A stretch of DNA of 64,000 bases from Halomonas alkaliantarctica (GCF_029854215.1 NZ_CP122961.1:3782001-3846000), one strand, 5' to 3'; positions 33,957-42,905 are shown, counted from the stretch's first letter. Translations and numbers: made by a program. The notes: generated by a model from the letters alone, not told the origin.

Positions 33957-35204
33957 ATGCAAGTTTCCATCGATGGCCAGCGATTATGGTCAAGTTTAAT
34001 GGCCATGGCAGAGATCGGCGCTACCCCCAATGGCGGCAGCAACCGCTTGGCACTGACACCCGAAGATACTGCTGGTCGGCAGCAGTTGATCGAGTGGTGC
34101 GCCGATATTGGCTGCCGCGTCCGCAGTGATGCAGTAGGTAATCTTTTTTTTCGTCGGCCCGGCTCACGTGACGATCTGACCCCTGCCGCTGTCGGTAGCC
34201 ACCTGGATACCCAGCCGAAAGGGGGGCGTTTCGACGGCGTACTGGGGGTTCTCGCGGGTCTGGAAGTGTTTCGCACCCTGCACGATCATCAAATCGTGAC
34301 TGAACGACCTCTGGAACTGATCGTTTGGACGAATGAAGAAGGCAGCCGTTTTGCCCCTGCAATGATGGCGTCCGGCACCTATGCGGGGGTGTTTACCGTG
34401 GAGGAGACTCTCGCTCGTCAGGACGAACAGGGGGTCAGTTTTGGACAGGCCCTGGATGAGACAGGCATGAAGGGCAGCCTGCCTATTGGCGAGCCTCGGT
34501 TAGCCAGCTTTCTGGAGTTGCATATCGAACAGGGGCCGGTACTTGAAGAGGAGGGCTTAGATATCGGTGTGGTCACCGGGGTGCAAGGGATGCGCTGGTT
34601 TGACCTGACGATTGAAGGCAACGCTGCCCATGCGGGCACCACGCCCATGGCATATCGTCACGACGCCCTGGCCGCTGCCGCCCGGCTCATTGATCGGCTG
34701 TACGCCATCGCCGCCACCGACACCAGCGGTGACAGCAAGGTGACCTTTGGTTGTTTGGAGATTGATACGCCCTCTCGCAACGTAATTCCTGCCCAGGTCA
34801 CCATGACGGTCGACCTACGTCATGTGCACGATGATCAGCTAGACGCGCTGGAGACTCGCTTCTATAGCGAGCTAGAGGCCTTGGTAGAGACCTTTGCTGT
34901 CAAAGTAACGCCGCAACGCCTCTGGAACTCCCCAGTAGTAGCCTTCAACGAGCAGTGCATTGCGTCCATCGAGCAGGCCACAAGAGCACGAGGCATTGCT
35001 TACCGCCGTATGCTCAGTGGTGCGGGCCACGATGCGGTGTATGTGGCACGGGTGGCGCCCACCGCGATGATCTTCATTCCCTGCCGCGATGGCATTAGCC
35101 ATAACGAAGCCGAGTACTCAACACCGGAGCAGTGTGCACTTGGCACCCAAGTGCTTTGCGACGCGCTACTGCATAACGCTAACGACCTTGAGGTTACCCA
35201 ATGA
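33957..35204 (+). CDS. M20-family Zn-dependent carbamoylase (beta-ureidopropionase / N-carbamoyl amino acid hydrolase type)
   Basis: This 415-residue enzyme has metal ligands H82 (GSHLDT), D93 (RFDGVLG), E127/E128 (TNEEGSRF), H189 (LELHIEQGPVLE) and H382 (DGISHNEAE). It also has H358 in SGAGHD. The start follows AGGAGA. The branch hydrolyses N-carbamoyl groups to amine, CO2 and ammonia. It overlaps the aldehyde dehydrogenase gene by four bases (ATGA) and is divergent from the aminotransferase-carrier-aguA transcript. I propose that it removes the carbamoyl group from 4-ureidobutyrate or N-carbamoylputrescine, standing in for AguB. That is inference. Confidence 0.88.
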   Translation: MQVSIDGQRLWSSLMAMAEIGATPNGGSNRLALTPEDTAGRQQLIEWCADIGCRVRSDAVGNLFFRRPGSRDDLTPAAVGSHLDTQPKGGRFDGVLGVLAGLEVFRTLHDHQIVTERPLELIVWTNEEGSRFAPAMMASGTYAGVFTVEETLARQDEQGVSFGQALDETGMKGSLPIGEPRLASFLELHIEQGPVLEEEGLDIGVVTGVQGMRWFDLTIEGNAAHAGTTPMAYRHDALAAAARLIDRLYAIAATDTSGDSKVTFGCLEIDTPSRNVIPAQVTMTVDLRHVHDDQLDALETRFYSELEALVETFAVKVTPQRLWNSPVVAFNEQCIASIEQATRARGIAYRRMLSGAGHDAVYVARVAPTAMIFIPCRDGISHNEAEYSTPEQCALGTQVLCDALLHNANDLEVTQ

Positions 35205-36700
35205 GCAAAACTGTCCCAACGAACCTAGCCGAGTGGCAATCACTGGCAGACACACTCTCCTTTGAAACCCGTGCCTATATCAACGACACCTTTGTCGATG
35301 CGCAGCGCGGCGCCACCCTATCCACGGTGAACCCAGCCACCGGCGAGGTGTTAGCCAAGGTCGCCAGCTGTGATGACGCTGATGCCGAGCTGGCTACCCG
35401 CGCAGCTCGGCAGGCCTTTGATCAGGGAGAGTGGTCGCGCCGCGCGCCAGCTCAGCGCAAAGCCACGCTGCTTGACCTGGCGGCGTTAATGCAGGCCCAT
35501 AGACACGAGCTTGCCCTGTTAGACACTCTGGATATGGGGAAACCGATTACCAGTGCGCTGGGAGATATCGACGGCGCCATTGGATGCCTGCGTTATACTG
35601 CCGAAAGTATCGATAAGCTTTATGGCGAGGTGGCCCCGACGGGTGACCATCACCTCGGCTTGATTGTGCGCGAGCCACTCGGGGTGGTGGTCTCCATCGT
35701 ACCCTGGAACTTCCCGCTCATGATGACCGCCTGGAAGATTGCACCGGCATTGGCGGCCGGTAACAGCGTTATCCTCAAACCCTCAGAAAAATCGCCTTTA
35801 TCGGCGCTACGCCTTGCTCAACTAAGCCAACAAGTGGGCCTACCCGCCGGGGTGTTCCAAGTACTCCCCGGCTATGGCCATACTGTAGGTAAAGCGCTGG
35901 CCCTGTCGATGGAGGTCGACTGCCTCGCCTTTACCGGCTCCACCCAAGTGGGCAAACAGCTCATGCAGTACGCGGGCCAGTCCAATTTAAAACGCGTTTA
36001 TCTGGAGTGCGGTGGCAAAAGCCCCAACATCATCTTTGCCGACTGCAAAAATCTAGACGTTGCCGCTCAGCACGCAGCCGCTGCGATTTTTCATAACCAA
36101 GGTGAAGTCTGTATCGCTGGCTCGCGGCTGTTGGTGGAAAACCGCATTCGCGATGCCTTCGTTGAGAAAGTGGTGGATGCTGCGGCTGCCATGCAACCAG
36201 GCGACCCACTCGACCCGCAGAGCTTTATGGGGGCGATGGTAGATGACACTCAATACCAGCGGGTGCTGGATTATATCCGCAAGGGGCAGGAAGAGGGTGC
36301 CACGCTTCGTACCGGCGGACAGCCATTGGATAGCTCCGGGCTCTTTATTCCTCCCACCGTGTTTGACGATGTCACCCCAGCAATGACCATAGGTCGCGAG
36401 GAGATCTTCGGGCCGGTGCTGTCGGTGTTTGGCTTCGATACCGAAGAAGAGGCATTGGCACTTGCCAACGATAGCGACTATGGCTTGGCTGCCGCCGTAT
36501 GGAGCCAGGACATTGATCGCGTTATGCGCGTCTCACGCAAGTTACACTCCGGGCAAGTCTACGTTAACAATTGGGCGGGGCCGGACATGACGGTACCGTT
36601 CGGTGGGGTGAAACAGTCTGGGAATGGGCGGGATAAATCTCTGCACTCCCTAGACGAATATACGGAAATCAAAACTATCTGGATGTCCCTCAACACTTGA
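35201..36700 (+). CDS. Aldehyde dehydrogenase, PuuC-like paralogue
   Basis: This 499-residue enzyme aligns end to end with the puuC-like protein at 15213-16712 and keeps N170 (PWN), E269 (LECGGK) and C304 (NQGEVC). It is translationally coupled to the M20 carbamoylase. It would oxidise the aldehyde made by the divergent aminotransferase: 4-aminobutanal, or 4-ureidobutanal if transamination comes before carbamoyl removal. The product is ultimately GABA, which the gab operon can use. The high similarity suggests a duplication of the dehydrogenase that was then recruited to a second amine module. Confidence 0.88.
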   Translation: MSKTVPTNLAEWQSLADTLSFETRAYINDTFVDAQRGATLSTVNPATGEVLAKVASCDDADAELATRAARQAFDQGEWSRRAPAQRKATLLDLAALMQAHRHELALLDTLDMGKPITSALGDIDGAIGCLRYTAESIDKLYGEVAPTGDHHLGLIVREPLGVVVSIVPWNFPLMMTAWKIAPALAAGNSVILKPSEKSPLSALRLAQLSQQVGLPAGVFQVLPGYGHTVGKALALSMEVDCLAFTGSTQVGKQLMQYAGQSNLKRVYLECGGKSPNIIFADCKNLDVAAQHAAAAIFHNQGEVCIAGSRLLVENRIRDAFVEKVVDAAAAMQPGDPLDPQSFMGAMVDDTQYQRVLDYIRKGQEEGATLRTGGQPLDSSGLFIPPTVFDDVTPAMTIGREEIFGPVLSVFGFDTEEEALALANDSDYGLAAAVWSQDIDRVMRVSRKLHSGQVYVNNWAGPDMTVPFGGVKQSGNGRDKSLHSLDEYTEIKTIWMSLNT

Positions 36701-36726
36701 TCTAATAATAACGGCTTAACAATACA

Positions 36727-36766
36727 ATCGCCCTGTATGCTTATCTCTACAGCTATACAGGGCGAT
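36727..36766. terminator. Inverted repeat between convergent genes, probable weak terminator
   Basis: ATCGCCCTGTAT (36727-36738) and ATACAGGGCGAT (36755-36766) form a perfect 12-base stem with a 16-base loop. It is placed between the plus-strand dehydrogenase and the minus-strand TctC-type gene. Neither side has a long T-run, so termination may be partial. Confidence 0.5.
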
Positions 36767-36794
36767 ATCGTCACTTCATTAGTTAAGACTTTAT

Positions 36795-37763
36795 TTAGAA
36801 ATTAATATTCTCAGCGGCTCGTGTAAGTGCGGCTTCGTTTTCATCCAAGAATTGCTGGTATTCATCCGTTGGCAAAAAATGCACTACCGAACCGAACTCA
36901 TTCTCTATACGACTTCTAATACTTTCATTCTCAAGTGCTTTAGAATAAGCATCCGCCAATACCTCCAACACATCATCAGGCGTACCTTTGGGCGCGAAAA
37001 TACCTCGATTGGTCGCACTGACCAAGTCCACCTGCTGCTCTCTTAACGTCGGTACGTCCTCTAAACCGCGCAGACGTTGATCATGAGAAACACCTAAAGG
37101 TCGGAAGTCACCACTCTCGAAAAAAGCCCGGCTGGACGGCATATCAGCGTTAACAAAATCTATTTCGTGCGCCATCAGCGCTGCAATCTGCTCGTTGGTG
37201 TCCTGATACCCGACAAACCGAACATCTTCTGGGTTGACGCCCATTGCATCAAACAGCTGCACCCAATAGAAGTGATCCACAGAAGAGGGCGTCATTCCAA
37301 ACACCACCTCCCCCGGATGTTCTGAGATATAGCTGGCCATTTCAGCCATATCGTCGACGGGATGGTCGGCATAGGTCATCGGTATCACGATGGTTTGCGT
37401 CAACAGTGCCACCGGCTCGAAGGCGTCGTAAGAGTAATCGACCGTGCCCGCTAGGCGTGAAAGCGCAATCGTATCGTGACTCCCTAACAGCGTATAACCA
37501 TCCGGCTGCGCCTCTTTCACATGACGTGAACCGGTCGTTGCCCCAGCGCCCGCCATGTTCACGGGCACTACTGAAACGCCTAAATATTTTTCGGCCTCTT
37601 TTGAGACTAACCGAAATATGGCGTCGGTGGCTCCCCCTGGCCCATAGGGGATAATCATACGAATATCTTGTTGAGGATAATCTGACGCGGAAGCATTCAA
37701 CGCCACTGTACTCGAAGCAACTACAATAGCAGAGATAAAGCGCGTTACTTTTTTATCTAGCAT
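36795..37763 (-). CDS. Tripartite tricarboxylate transporter (TctC/Bug) family binding protein, orphan
   Basis: I chose the ATG at 37763, eight bases after AAGG (322 residues). A signal peptide of about 27 residues ends near ALNASA. The mature protein has the Bug fold marks DIRMIIPYGPGGATDAIFR and QPDGYTLLGSHDT. Bug proteins bind carboxylates, amides or amino acids in the periplasm for TctAB permeases. No tctA or tctB gene is in the window, so it either uses a distant permease or acts as a sensor. Its promoter region carries the same inverted repeat as the agmatine cluster, linking it to that regulon. Confidence 0.85.
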   Translation of the reverse strand: MLDKKVTRFISAIVVASSTVALNASASDYPQQDIRMIIPYGPGGATDAIFRLVSKEAEKYLGVSVVPVNMAGAGATTGSRHVKEAQPDGYTLLGSHDTIALSRLAGTVDYSYDAFEPVALLTQTIVIPMTYADHPVDDMAEMASYISEHPGEVVFGMTPSSVDHFYWVQLFDAMGVNPEDVRFVGYQDTNEQIAALMAHEIDFVNADMPSSRAFFESGDFRPLGVSHDQRLRGLEDVPTLREQQVDLVSATNRGIFAPKGTPDDVLEVLADAYSKALENESIRSRIENEFGSVVHFLPTDEYQQFLDENEAALTRAAENINF

Positions 37764-37873
37764 GGTCATCACCTTAATTAATTAGTTAGTTATTGTGTGC
37801 TGACGCCGTTATACTTTAGAAAATCGTTATCGTTATTTAATAAGAAAACTAGCAACATAAGAAATTAAAAAAA

Positions 37874-37893
37874 ATACCCTCATTGGGGTATAC
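37874..37893. promoter_or_regulatory. Second copy of the inverted repeat at 33871-33890
   Basis: ATACCCTCATTGGGGTATAC lies 111-130 bases upstream of the TctC-type start and about 145 bases beyond the 3' end of the LuxR gene. Aligned to the first copy it matches at 16 of 20 positions, including CATTGGGGTATA exactly. A TATAAC hexamer (37813-37808, minus strand) is a likely -10 element for the TctC-type gene. Confidence 0.55.
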
Positions 37894-38037
37894 GTAAATT
37901 GAACACTCTGCCGTCGCATCAAACAATTGCAACGATCAGGATGCCCAGAAACGTTTATTCAGTTGCCGGGTAGATGGGGGCAGCCATTAATCTGTTTTGG
38001 CCACACAAACAGTGTCCTCATATGCCATTCGGCATAC

Positions 38038-38898
38038 TCAGTTCCTGTCGCTTCTCGCATTAATTTGCAGCGAGACGAGAGAAATATGTTCAAGAAAGAG
38101 CTGAAACAACTGGGATTGACTGGAGACATCCAGGCGCTGGTAAATATGCTTACGGTGGACCTTTACTGTGCCATCGCTGATATCCAGCTCCCGGGCCGCC
38201 GATTTGGTGGAGTGACCCGCGAGCAACAGACGAACGATTTCTTGTTCACGTGCCGTTAAAACCTCTCGGCCAAAGCTTGCGAAGGCTGCTTCCACCGGAG
38301 CATACTTTTCCAATGTCGACTGAAAATGGACGCCTTGCCACTTCCAATACTCCATTAACAAAGTTTCGATCATCGGCTCCACATTCTTCAGTACCTGCAA
38401 CGCACGTCGCTTCAAGGGCGCTTTTGCCTGAAAGCCCAGCGACACCACCATCAAGACATCTTCCCCCACACGTGCGAAGAGCCCCACCTCATCCGCCAAC
38501 CCTAACCCGCGATAATAGTGGGCATAGTAGTCACTGGACTCAAAACGATCAGGGGCTAGCTCCTGCAAACGGTACACACCGCTATCCAGACCACCGCTCA
38601 TGGCGGTAAAAAATGGATCCAATAAATACGCTCCACTGAGGTAGCGATCTATTGCTTGAGGGCGATTTTCAGGCGGGTAATCATCATGAATCAGAAGTGG
38701 TCTATGACGCCCTTTGTAGGTATTGATCAGAATCGTATCGAACCCGGTTATCGCACGCAGCACTTGCTCCAGGCGCAAGGGGAAATCGCGCTGCCCGGCT
38801 GAACGCACTAAGATCGCCATATGCCGATGCCAAGCAGCACTTCCCGGACTCGCCAGAAAAGCACCATCGATATCATCGGTTGTTGGGCAGTATTTCAT
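38038..38898 (-). CDS. LuxR-family transcriptional regulator
   Basis: This 286-residue protein has a C-terminal LuxR-type helix-turn-helix at about 213-268 (LTAREQEIVRLLLAGHSTKSAARELDIS). About 200 N-terminal residues precede it that I cannot place in a known sensor family; no receiver domain or clear acyl-homoserine-lactone motif is visible. It lies upstream of the TctC-type gene in the same orientation, separated by 274 bases that contain one of two copies of a distinctive inverted repeat. It is the best candidate to bind that repeat and so to control the agmatine genes. Confidence 0.88.
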   Translation of the reverse strand: MKYCPTTDDIDGAFLASPGSAAWHRHMAILVRSAGQRDFPLRLEQVLRAITGFDTILINTYKGRHRPLLIHDDYPPENRPQAIDRYLSGAYLLDPFFTAMSGGLDSGVYRLQELAPDRFESSDYYAHYYRGLGLADEVGLFARVGEDVLMVVSLGFQAKAPLKRRALQVLKNVEPMIETLLMEYWKWQGVHFQSTLEKYAPVEAAFASFGREVLTAREQEIVRLLLAGHSTKSAARELDISDGTVKVHRKHIYQRLDVSSQSQLFQLFLEHISLVSLQINARSDRN

Positions 38899-39065
38899 AA
38901 AAAGCGCTTCATCAGATTGTTAGTCATGACAATACTGCTTTGCACGAACACGGTAAACTCAGTCAATACCATTGACTGATTGCTTCCATTAATGGCTTTG
39001 TGTTGAGCGCACTAGATAAACACTGCTAAGCTTTTGATTCTTTCGTTTGAACACACAGGTGATGA

Positions 39066-39533
39066 ATGCTTGGTTCGCTATTAGCGCTACTGGTGTCTCT
39101 ACTGCTCGTCGGCCTTACCGCCACAACTGGCGCACGCTTTCGGCCTGATGATTGGTACCGCGAACTAAGTAAACCCAACTGGACACCACCAGATATCGCT
39201 TTCCCCATCGCTTGGGGCATACTGTATTTGTTGATGGCAATCGCGGCGTGGCGTATCTATATGGCCGATGACTCTGCATGGCGCACGGCAAGCTTATGGG
39301 CTTATGCGTTACAGCTTTTGGCCAATGCTGCGTGGTCGTGGCTGTTCTTCGGACGTAAACAAATTGTCGCTGCACTGGTAGATATCATGGTGTTACTGGC
39401 GTTAATCACGATCGCCATTGGACTGTTTTTCCAGGTTAGCACGCTAGCCGCGTGGCTTATGGTGCCCTACTGGCTCTGGGTAGCACTTGCACTAGCCCTC
39501 AATGCCAATATTTTTCGGCTAAATAAAGCCTGA
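39066..39533 (+). CDS. tspO: TspO/MBR family tryptophan-rich sensory protein
   Basis: This 155-residue protein has five hydrophobic helices and the family's aromatic-rich motifs WYRELSKPNWTPP (31-43), AWGILYLLMAIAAWRIY (49-65) and NAAWSWLFFGRK (about 87-98). TspO binds porphyrins and cholesterol-like ligands and is tied to oxidative or light stress responses. The start follows AGGTGA. It is followed within 31 bases by a ZipA-like gene on the same strand. Identity is clear; the ligand in this organism is not. Confidence 0.9.
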   Translation: MLGSLLALLVSLLLVGLTATTGARFRPDDWYRELSKPNWTPPDIAFPIAWGILYLLMAIAAWRIYMADDSAWRTASLWAYALQLLANAAWSWLFFGRKQIVAALVDIMVLLALITIAIGLFFQVSTLAAWLMVPYWLWVALALALNANIFRLNKA

Positions 39534-39564
39534 GCGCTGACTAAAAACAAAGGGTTTTGAGAGT

Positions 39565-40170
39565 ATGGATCGCACCACGACTATAATAGTACTCGCCTTC
39601 GCATCGCTGGTATTAGGCGCGATGGCAACAGCGATATTTATTTATATCATTGTGCCCTGGCGGCGACGGCGGCGTGCGGAGAAAGCCGAAGCCGCTACCC
39701 CTCGTCCGGCACACACAGACAACTCTGGCAAAGAGCAGGAACCCGCCCCCCCCGTATCATCGTCCAAGAAAACTAAAAACGTAAAGCAGCACTCGCTATT
39801 TGTTATCTTTGATCAGCCAAGTGAAGATTCAGACGAGCGCCTTACCCATTGGCTACGGGAGAAAGGCGCCCACTACGACGCGCTCAAAAAGATATTTTTA
39901 ATCGACGGCCAACAGCCTTCCAACCCAGTCACTATCGCCAACGCCTTTCCGCCGGGGGAAATGCCTGACCTGCTGCGTGGAGAAACCCATGATCCCATCA
40001 AGGGTATTAGCTTATTAGTGAAACCACCGCTGCGTAAGCGACGTAATCAACAGATGCATGTTTACGTAGAACTCGCCAAAGAGATGCAGACGGTGTTTAG
40101 CGGCAAAATGCTCAATGACGAGCGCGAACTCGCCACCGACAGCACCTTTGAGCAAATTATCGGCGAATAG
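39565..40170 (+). CDS. Membrane-anchored protein with ZipA-like C-terminal domain
   Basis: This 201-residue protein has one N-terminal helix (about 6-30) followed by a cluster of arginines (WRRRRRAEK) and a Pro/Lys-rich linker (40-72). A C-terminal domain at about 76-200 resembles the ZipA FtsZ-binding domain, with GISLLVKPP, ELAKEMQTVFSGKMLNDERELATDS and a final FEQII. ZipA tethers FtsZ to the membrane. This protein is shorter than E. coli ZipA (about 330 residues) because of its short linker, and the genuine zipA is normally next to ligA. It is therefore probably a paralogue with a related or regulatory division role. Confidence 0.68.
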   Translation: MDRTTTIIVLAFASLVLGAMATAIFIYIIVPWRRRRRAEKAEAATPRPAHTDNSGKEQEPAPPVSSSKKTKNVKQHSLFVIFDQPSEDSDERLTHWLREKGAHYDALKKIFLIDGQQPSNPVTIANAFPPGEMPDLLRGETHDPIKGISLLVKPPLRKRRNQQMHVYVELAKEMQTVFSGKMLNDERELATDSTFEQIIGE

Positions 40171-40215
40171 CCTTGCCACACTAGGTTGATAAAATCAGCG
40201 TTGTTAAAAACAGCG

Positions 40216-41802
40216 TCACGCGACCCCTTGGCTGCGTAGGTAATCATCATAGCTGCCGCTGAAATCGACAATGCCTTCCGGCTGCATATCAATAATGCGT
40301 GTGGCTAGTGAAGAGACAAACTCGCGGTCGTGGCTGACAAATAGCAGCGTACCAGGGTAGTTCTCCAAAGCCAGGTTCAACGCCTCGATAGACTCCATAT
40401 CCAAGTGGTTCGTCGGCTCATCCATCAGCATCACGTTGGGCTGAGTAAGGATTAACTTACCGAACAGCATACGCCCCTGCTCGCCGCCGGAAATCACCTT
40501 CACCGATTTGCCAATATCGTCGCTGGAAAACAGCATCCGCCCCAGGGCTCCGCGAACCACCTGCTCGCCACCTTGAGTCCATGCCGACATCCACTCAAAC
40601 AGCGTGGCATCGACGGCAAAATCGTCGCTATGATCCTGGGCGAAAACACCGATCTCCGCAGCTTCGGTCCACTTCACTTCGCCAGCGTCTGGGTGCAACT
40701 CGCCCGCCAGGGTTTTAAGCAGCGTCGTTTTACCTATGCCGTTGGGGCCGATAATGGCAATCCGTTCACCGGCTTCCACGGTCATGGAAAGGCGTTCGAA
40801 CAACGACGGGCCATCGTAGGCTTTGGTAATGCCATCCACATTGACGGCATTACGGTGAATTTTCTTGTTCTGGTCGAAGCGGATAAACGGACTGACACGA
40901 CTGGAAGGCTTGATGTCTTCCAGCTTGATTTTATCGATTTGGCGCGCCCGCGAGGTAGCCTGCTTGGCCTTCGAGGCGTTGGCAGAGAAGCGGCTCACGA
41001 ACTGCTGCAGCTCGGCAATCTGGGCCTTTTTCTTGGCATTATCCGAGTGCTGGCGCTCGCGAACCGCGGTGGCGGCAGTCATGTAATCATCGTAATTCCC
41101 TGGGAACAGGGTAATTTCGCCGTAATCCAGATCCGCCATATGGGTACAGACGCTGTTCAGGAAGTGGCGGTCGTGAGAAATGATGATCATGGTGCTGCTG
41201 CGCGCTTTGAGAATATCTTCCAGCCAGCGGATGGTGTTGATATCCAGGTGGTTGGTGGGCTCATCCAGCAGCAGTACATCCGGGTCTGAGAACAGCGCCT
41301 GGGCCAGCAGCACGCGCAGTTTCCAACCGGGAGAGACTTCACTCATCGGTCCGGTGTGCTGTTCGATGGGGATACCCAGACCCAGCAACAGTTCGCCAGC
41401 GCGGGACTCGGCGGTGTAGCCGTCAAGCTCCGCAAAGCGCACTTCCAGATCAGCGACGGCCATGCCGTCCTCTTCGCTCATCTCCGCCAGGGAGTAAATA
41501 CGCTCGCGCTCGGCAGCCACCGACCAGAGCTCTACATTGCCCATGATCACGGTATCGATGACGCGCTCGTTTTCAAACGCAAACTGATCCTGACGCAGCT
41601 TACCCAACCGAGTACTGCTATCCAGCATCACCTGGCCGGAAGAGGGCTCCAAATCGCCACCGAGGATTTTCATAAAGGTGGATTTGCCACAGCCGTTCGC
41701 GCCAATCAGGCCGTAGCGATTGCCGTTATTGAATTTAACGGAGACATTTTCAAACAGGGGCTTGGCCCCAAACTGCATGGTGATATTGGCGGTAGCGATC
41801 AC
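40216..41802 (-). CDS. ybiT: ABC-F family ATPase, YbiT type
   Basis: This 528-residue, soluble protein has two ABC domains. The first has Walker A GANGCGKS (34-41), signature SPGWK (157-161) and Walker [12 protein letters not shown] (177-187). A basic linker with coiled-coil character spans about 240-310. The second domain has Walker A GPNGIGKT (352-359) and signature SGGEQ. The [14 protein letters not shown] form of the first signature is distinctive of YbiT. ABC-F proteins act on the ribosome E site. The start codon appears to be GTG with a poor Shine-Dalgarno. It is transcribed alone. Confidence 0.93.
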   Translation of the reverse strand: MIATANITMQFGAKPLFENVSVKFNNGNRYGLIGANGCGKSTFMKILGGDLEPSSGQVMLDSSTRLGKLRQDQFAFENERVIDTVIMGNVELWSVAAERERIYSLAEMSEEDGMAVADLEVRFAELDGYTAESRAGELLLGLGIPIEQHTGPMSEVSPGWKLRVLLAQALFSDPDVLLLDEPTNHLDINTIRWLEDILKARSSTMIIISHDRHFLNSVCTHMADLDYGEITLFPGNYDDYMTAATAVRERQHSDNAKKKAQIAELQQFVSRFSANASKAKQATSRARQIDKIKLEDIKPSSRVSPFIRFDQNKKIHRNAVNVDGITKAYDGPSLFERLSMTVEAGERIAIIGPNGIGKTTLLKTLAGELHPDAGEVKWTEAAEIGVFAQDHSDDFAVDATLFEWMSAWTQGGEQVVRGALGRMLFSSDDIGKSVKVISGGEQGRMLFGKLILTQPNVMLMDEPTNHLDMESIEALNLALENYPGTLLFVSHDREFVSSLATRIIDMQPEGIVDFSGSYDDYLRSQGVA

Positions 41803-41913
41803 AAAAGGAGCCCTGGTTAGCGCATTGTCAGTAACGACAGCTTACAACGAATAGAAAGGCTCGCGATTCTACGCGCTATTTGGCCTGTATTCACCCATCA
41901 GACTTTAGTCACA

Positions 41914-42768
41914 TCAGGCGATTGCCGGGATGTCGAGTAGAAAGCGTTGATCATCAAGCGCTTGGCGCAGTCGCGAGTGCAATATATCGACGATCCCTTG
42001 GTGCTCCCCCACCAGTTGGGTCGTGGTAACGGAAAGCCCTGGGTGCTGCTGTTCAGCCGCCGCACATATCTCGGCAATATCGCCACCCTCTCCGGCGTGT
42101 CGCCCCGGTGAAAGAAACAGCATCGCCAAGATAACCGGGCCTGTCTTGAATTCGGGTGACACCAGCAAGTTTTCCAACAGCGGCTCATTAAAACGGTACT
42201 CATCGCCCTCGCGCCGCTCCATAGAGGCAGCGGCGACGCAGGCTACGTCATCGGCTAGCAGCACGCTAAGCTGCCCCGCTAAGCGGTTGCGCACAGCGGT
42301 AACTTCGGGGATCGGGCTGCCGTGATCTACCAACGCTACGTGGGGTTTAGCACCTGGCTGAAGCTTGTCGCGCACGTTATCGGCCAGCAGATGGGCTAAA
42401 CGCAGGTCGTTATCGCCGAACTCATCCACCAAGGGCTGGGCTACGCGCACTTTAACGTGGGGAAAGCGCTCTTGCAGGGTGGCCATACGTTCAGGCAGAT
42501 AACCCGTCAGCGCTTTACTGGGACCAAAAAAGAACGGCAGCACGATAATCTCCGTTGCCCCCTGTTCGGCACTGCGTTCAGCGGCGGGGCCAAGGGTGGT
42601 AGCGGGAATGCCATCAACCTCTTCTGCGGGAATCTTGTTGGAGTGCAGCAATGAGGCCGCCTGTACGGTTTCGCCTAACAACTCGCTAAGCGAAGCCGCC
42701 ACGTGGCGTAAATTCAGCGTTGCCTGCGCTCGTAGCGAGCCGTTATCCACTAAAAAAATCGCGCGCAT
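41914..42768 (-). CDS. CbiX/sirohydrochlorin-chelatase-like protein, two-domain
   Basis: I chose the ATG at 42768, after GAGG (284 residues). Two CbiX-type halves are visible, about 1-135 and 140-280. The second half keeps the usual histidines H149 (LVDHGSPIP) and H224 (SPGRHAGEGGDI). In the first half the corresponding position is asparagine (LVDNGS, N9), so that half may be non-catalytic. The family inserts Co2+, Ni2+ or Fe2+ into sirohydrochlorin; without neighbouring cobalamin or sirohaem genes the metal is unclear. It is divergent from the chaC-like gene. Confidence 0.8.
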   Translation of the reverse strand: MRAIFLVDNGSLRAQATLNLRHVAASLSELLGETVQAASLLHSNKIPAEEVDGIPATTLGPAAERSAEQGATEIIVLPFFFGPSKALTGYLPERMATLQERFPHVKVRVAQPLVDEFGDNDLRLAHLLADNVRDKLQPGAKPHVALVDHGSPIPEVTAVRNRLAGQLSVLLADDVACVAAASMERREGDEYRFNEPLLENLLVSPEFKTGPVILAMLFLSPGRHAGEGGDIAEICAAAEQQHPGLSVTTTQLVGEHQGIVDILHSRLRQALDDQRFLLDIPAIA

Positions 42769-42905
42769 GCTTGCCTCTACCAATTGGGGTTGAGTGAGCC
42801 ATGTGAGCTATCGGGTCAGAGATCACCAGTGACATGGTAAGATGGCTGCTTTACCAAGGGTGTCGCCCACGATGCTATTTGATGACGATATGTTGCTTGA
42901 TAACG

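Noticed and set aside
37825..37845. Fur-like hexamer series (AATAAC GATAAC GATTTT on the minus strand) upstream of the TctC-type gene
   Set aside because: Only about 13 of 19 positions agree with the consensus in an AT-rich region, and the gene's function does not suggest iron control.
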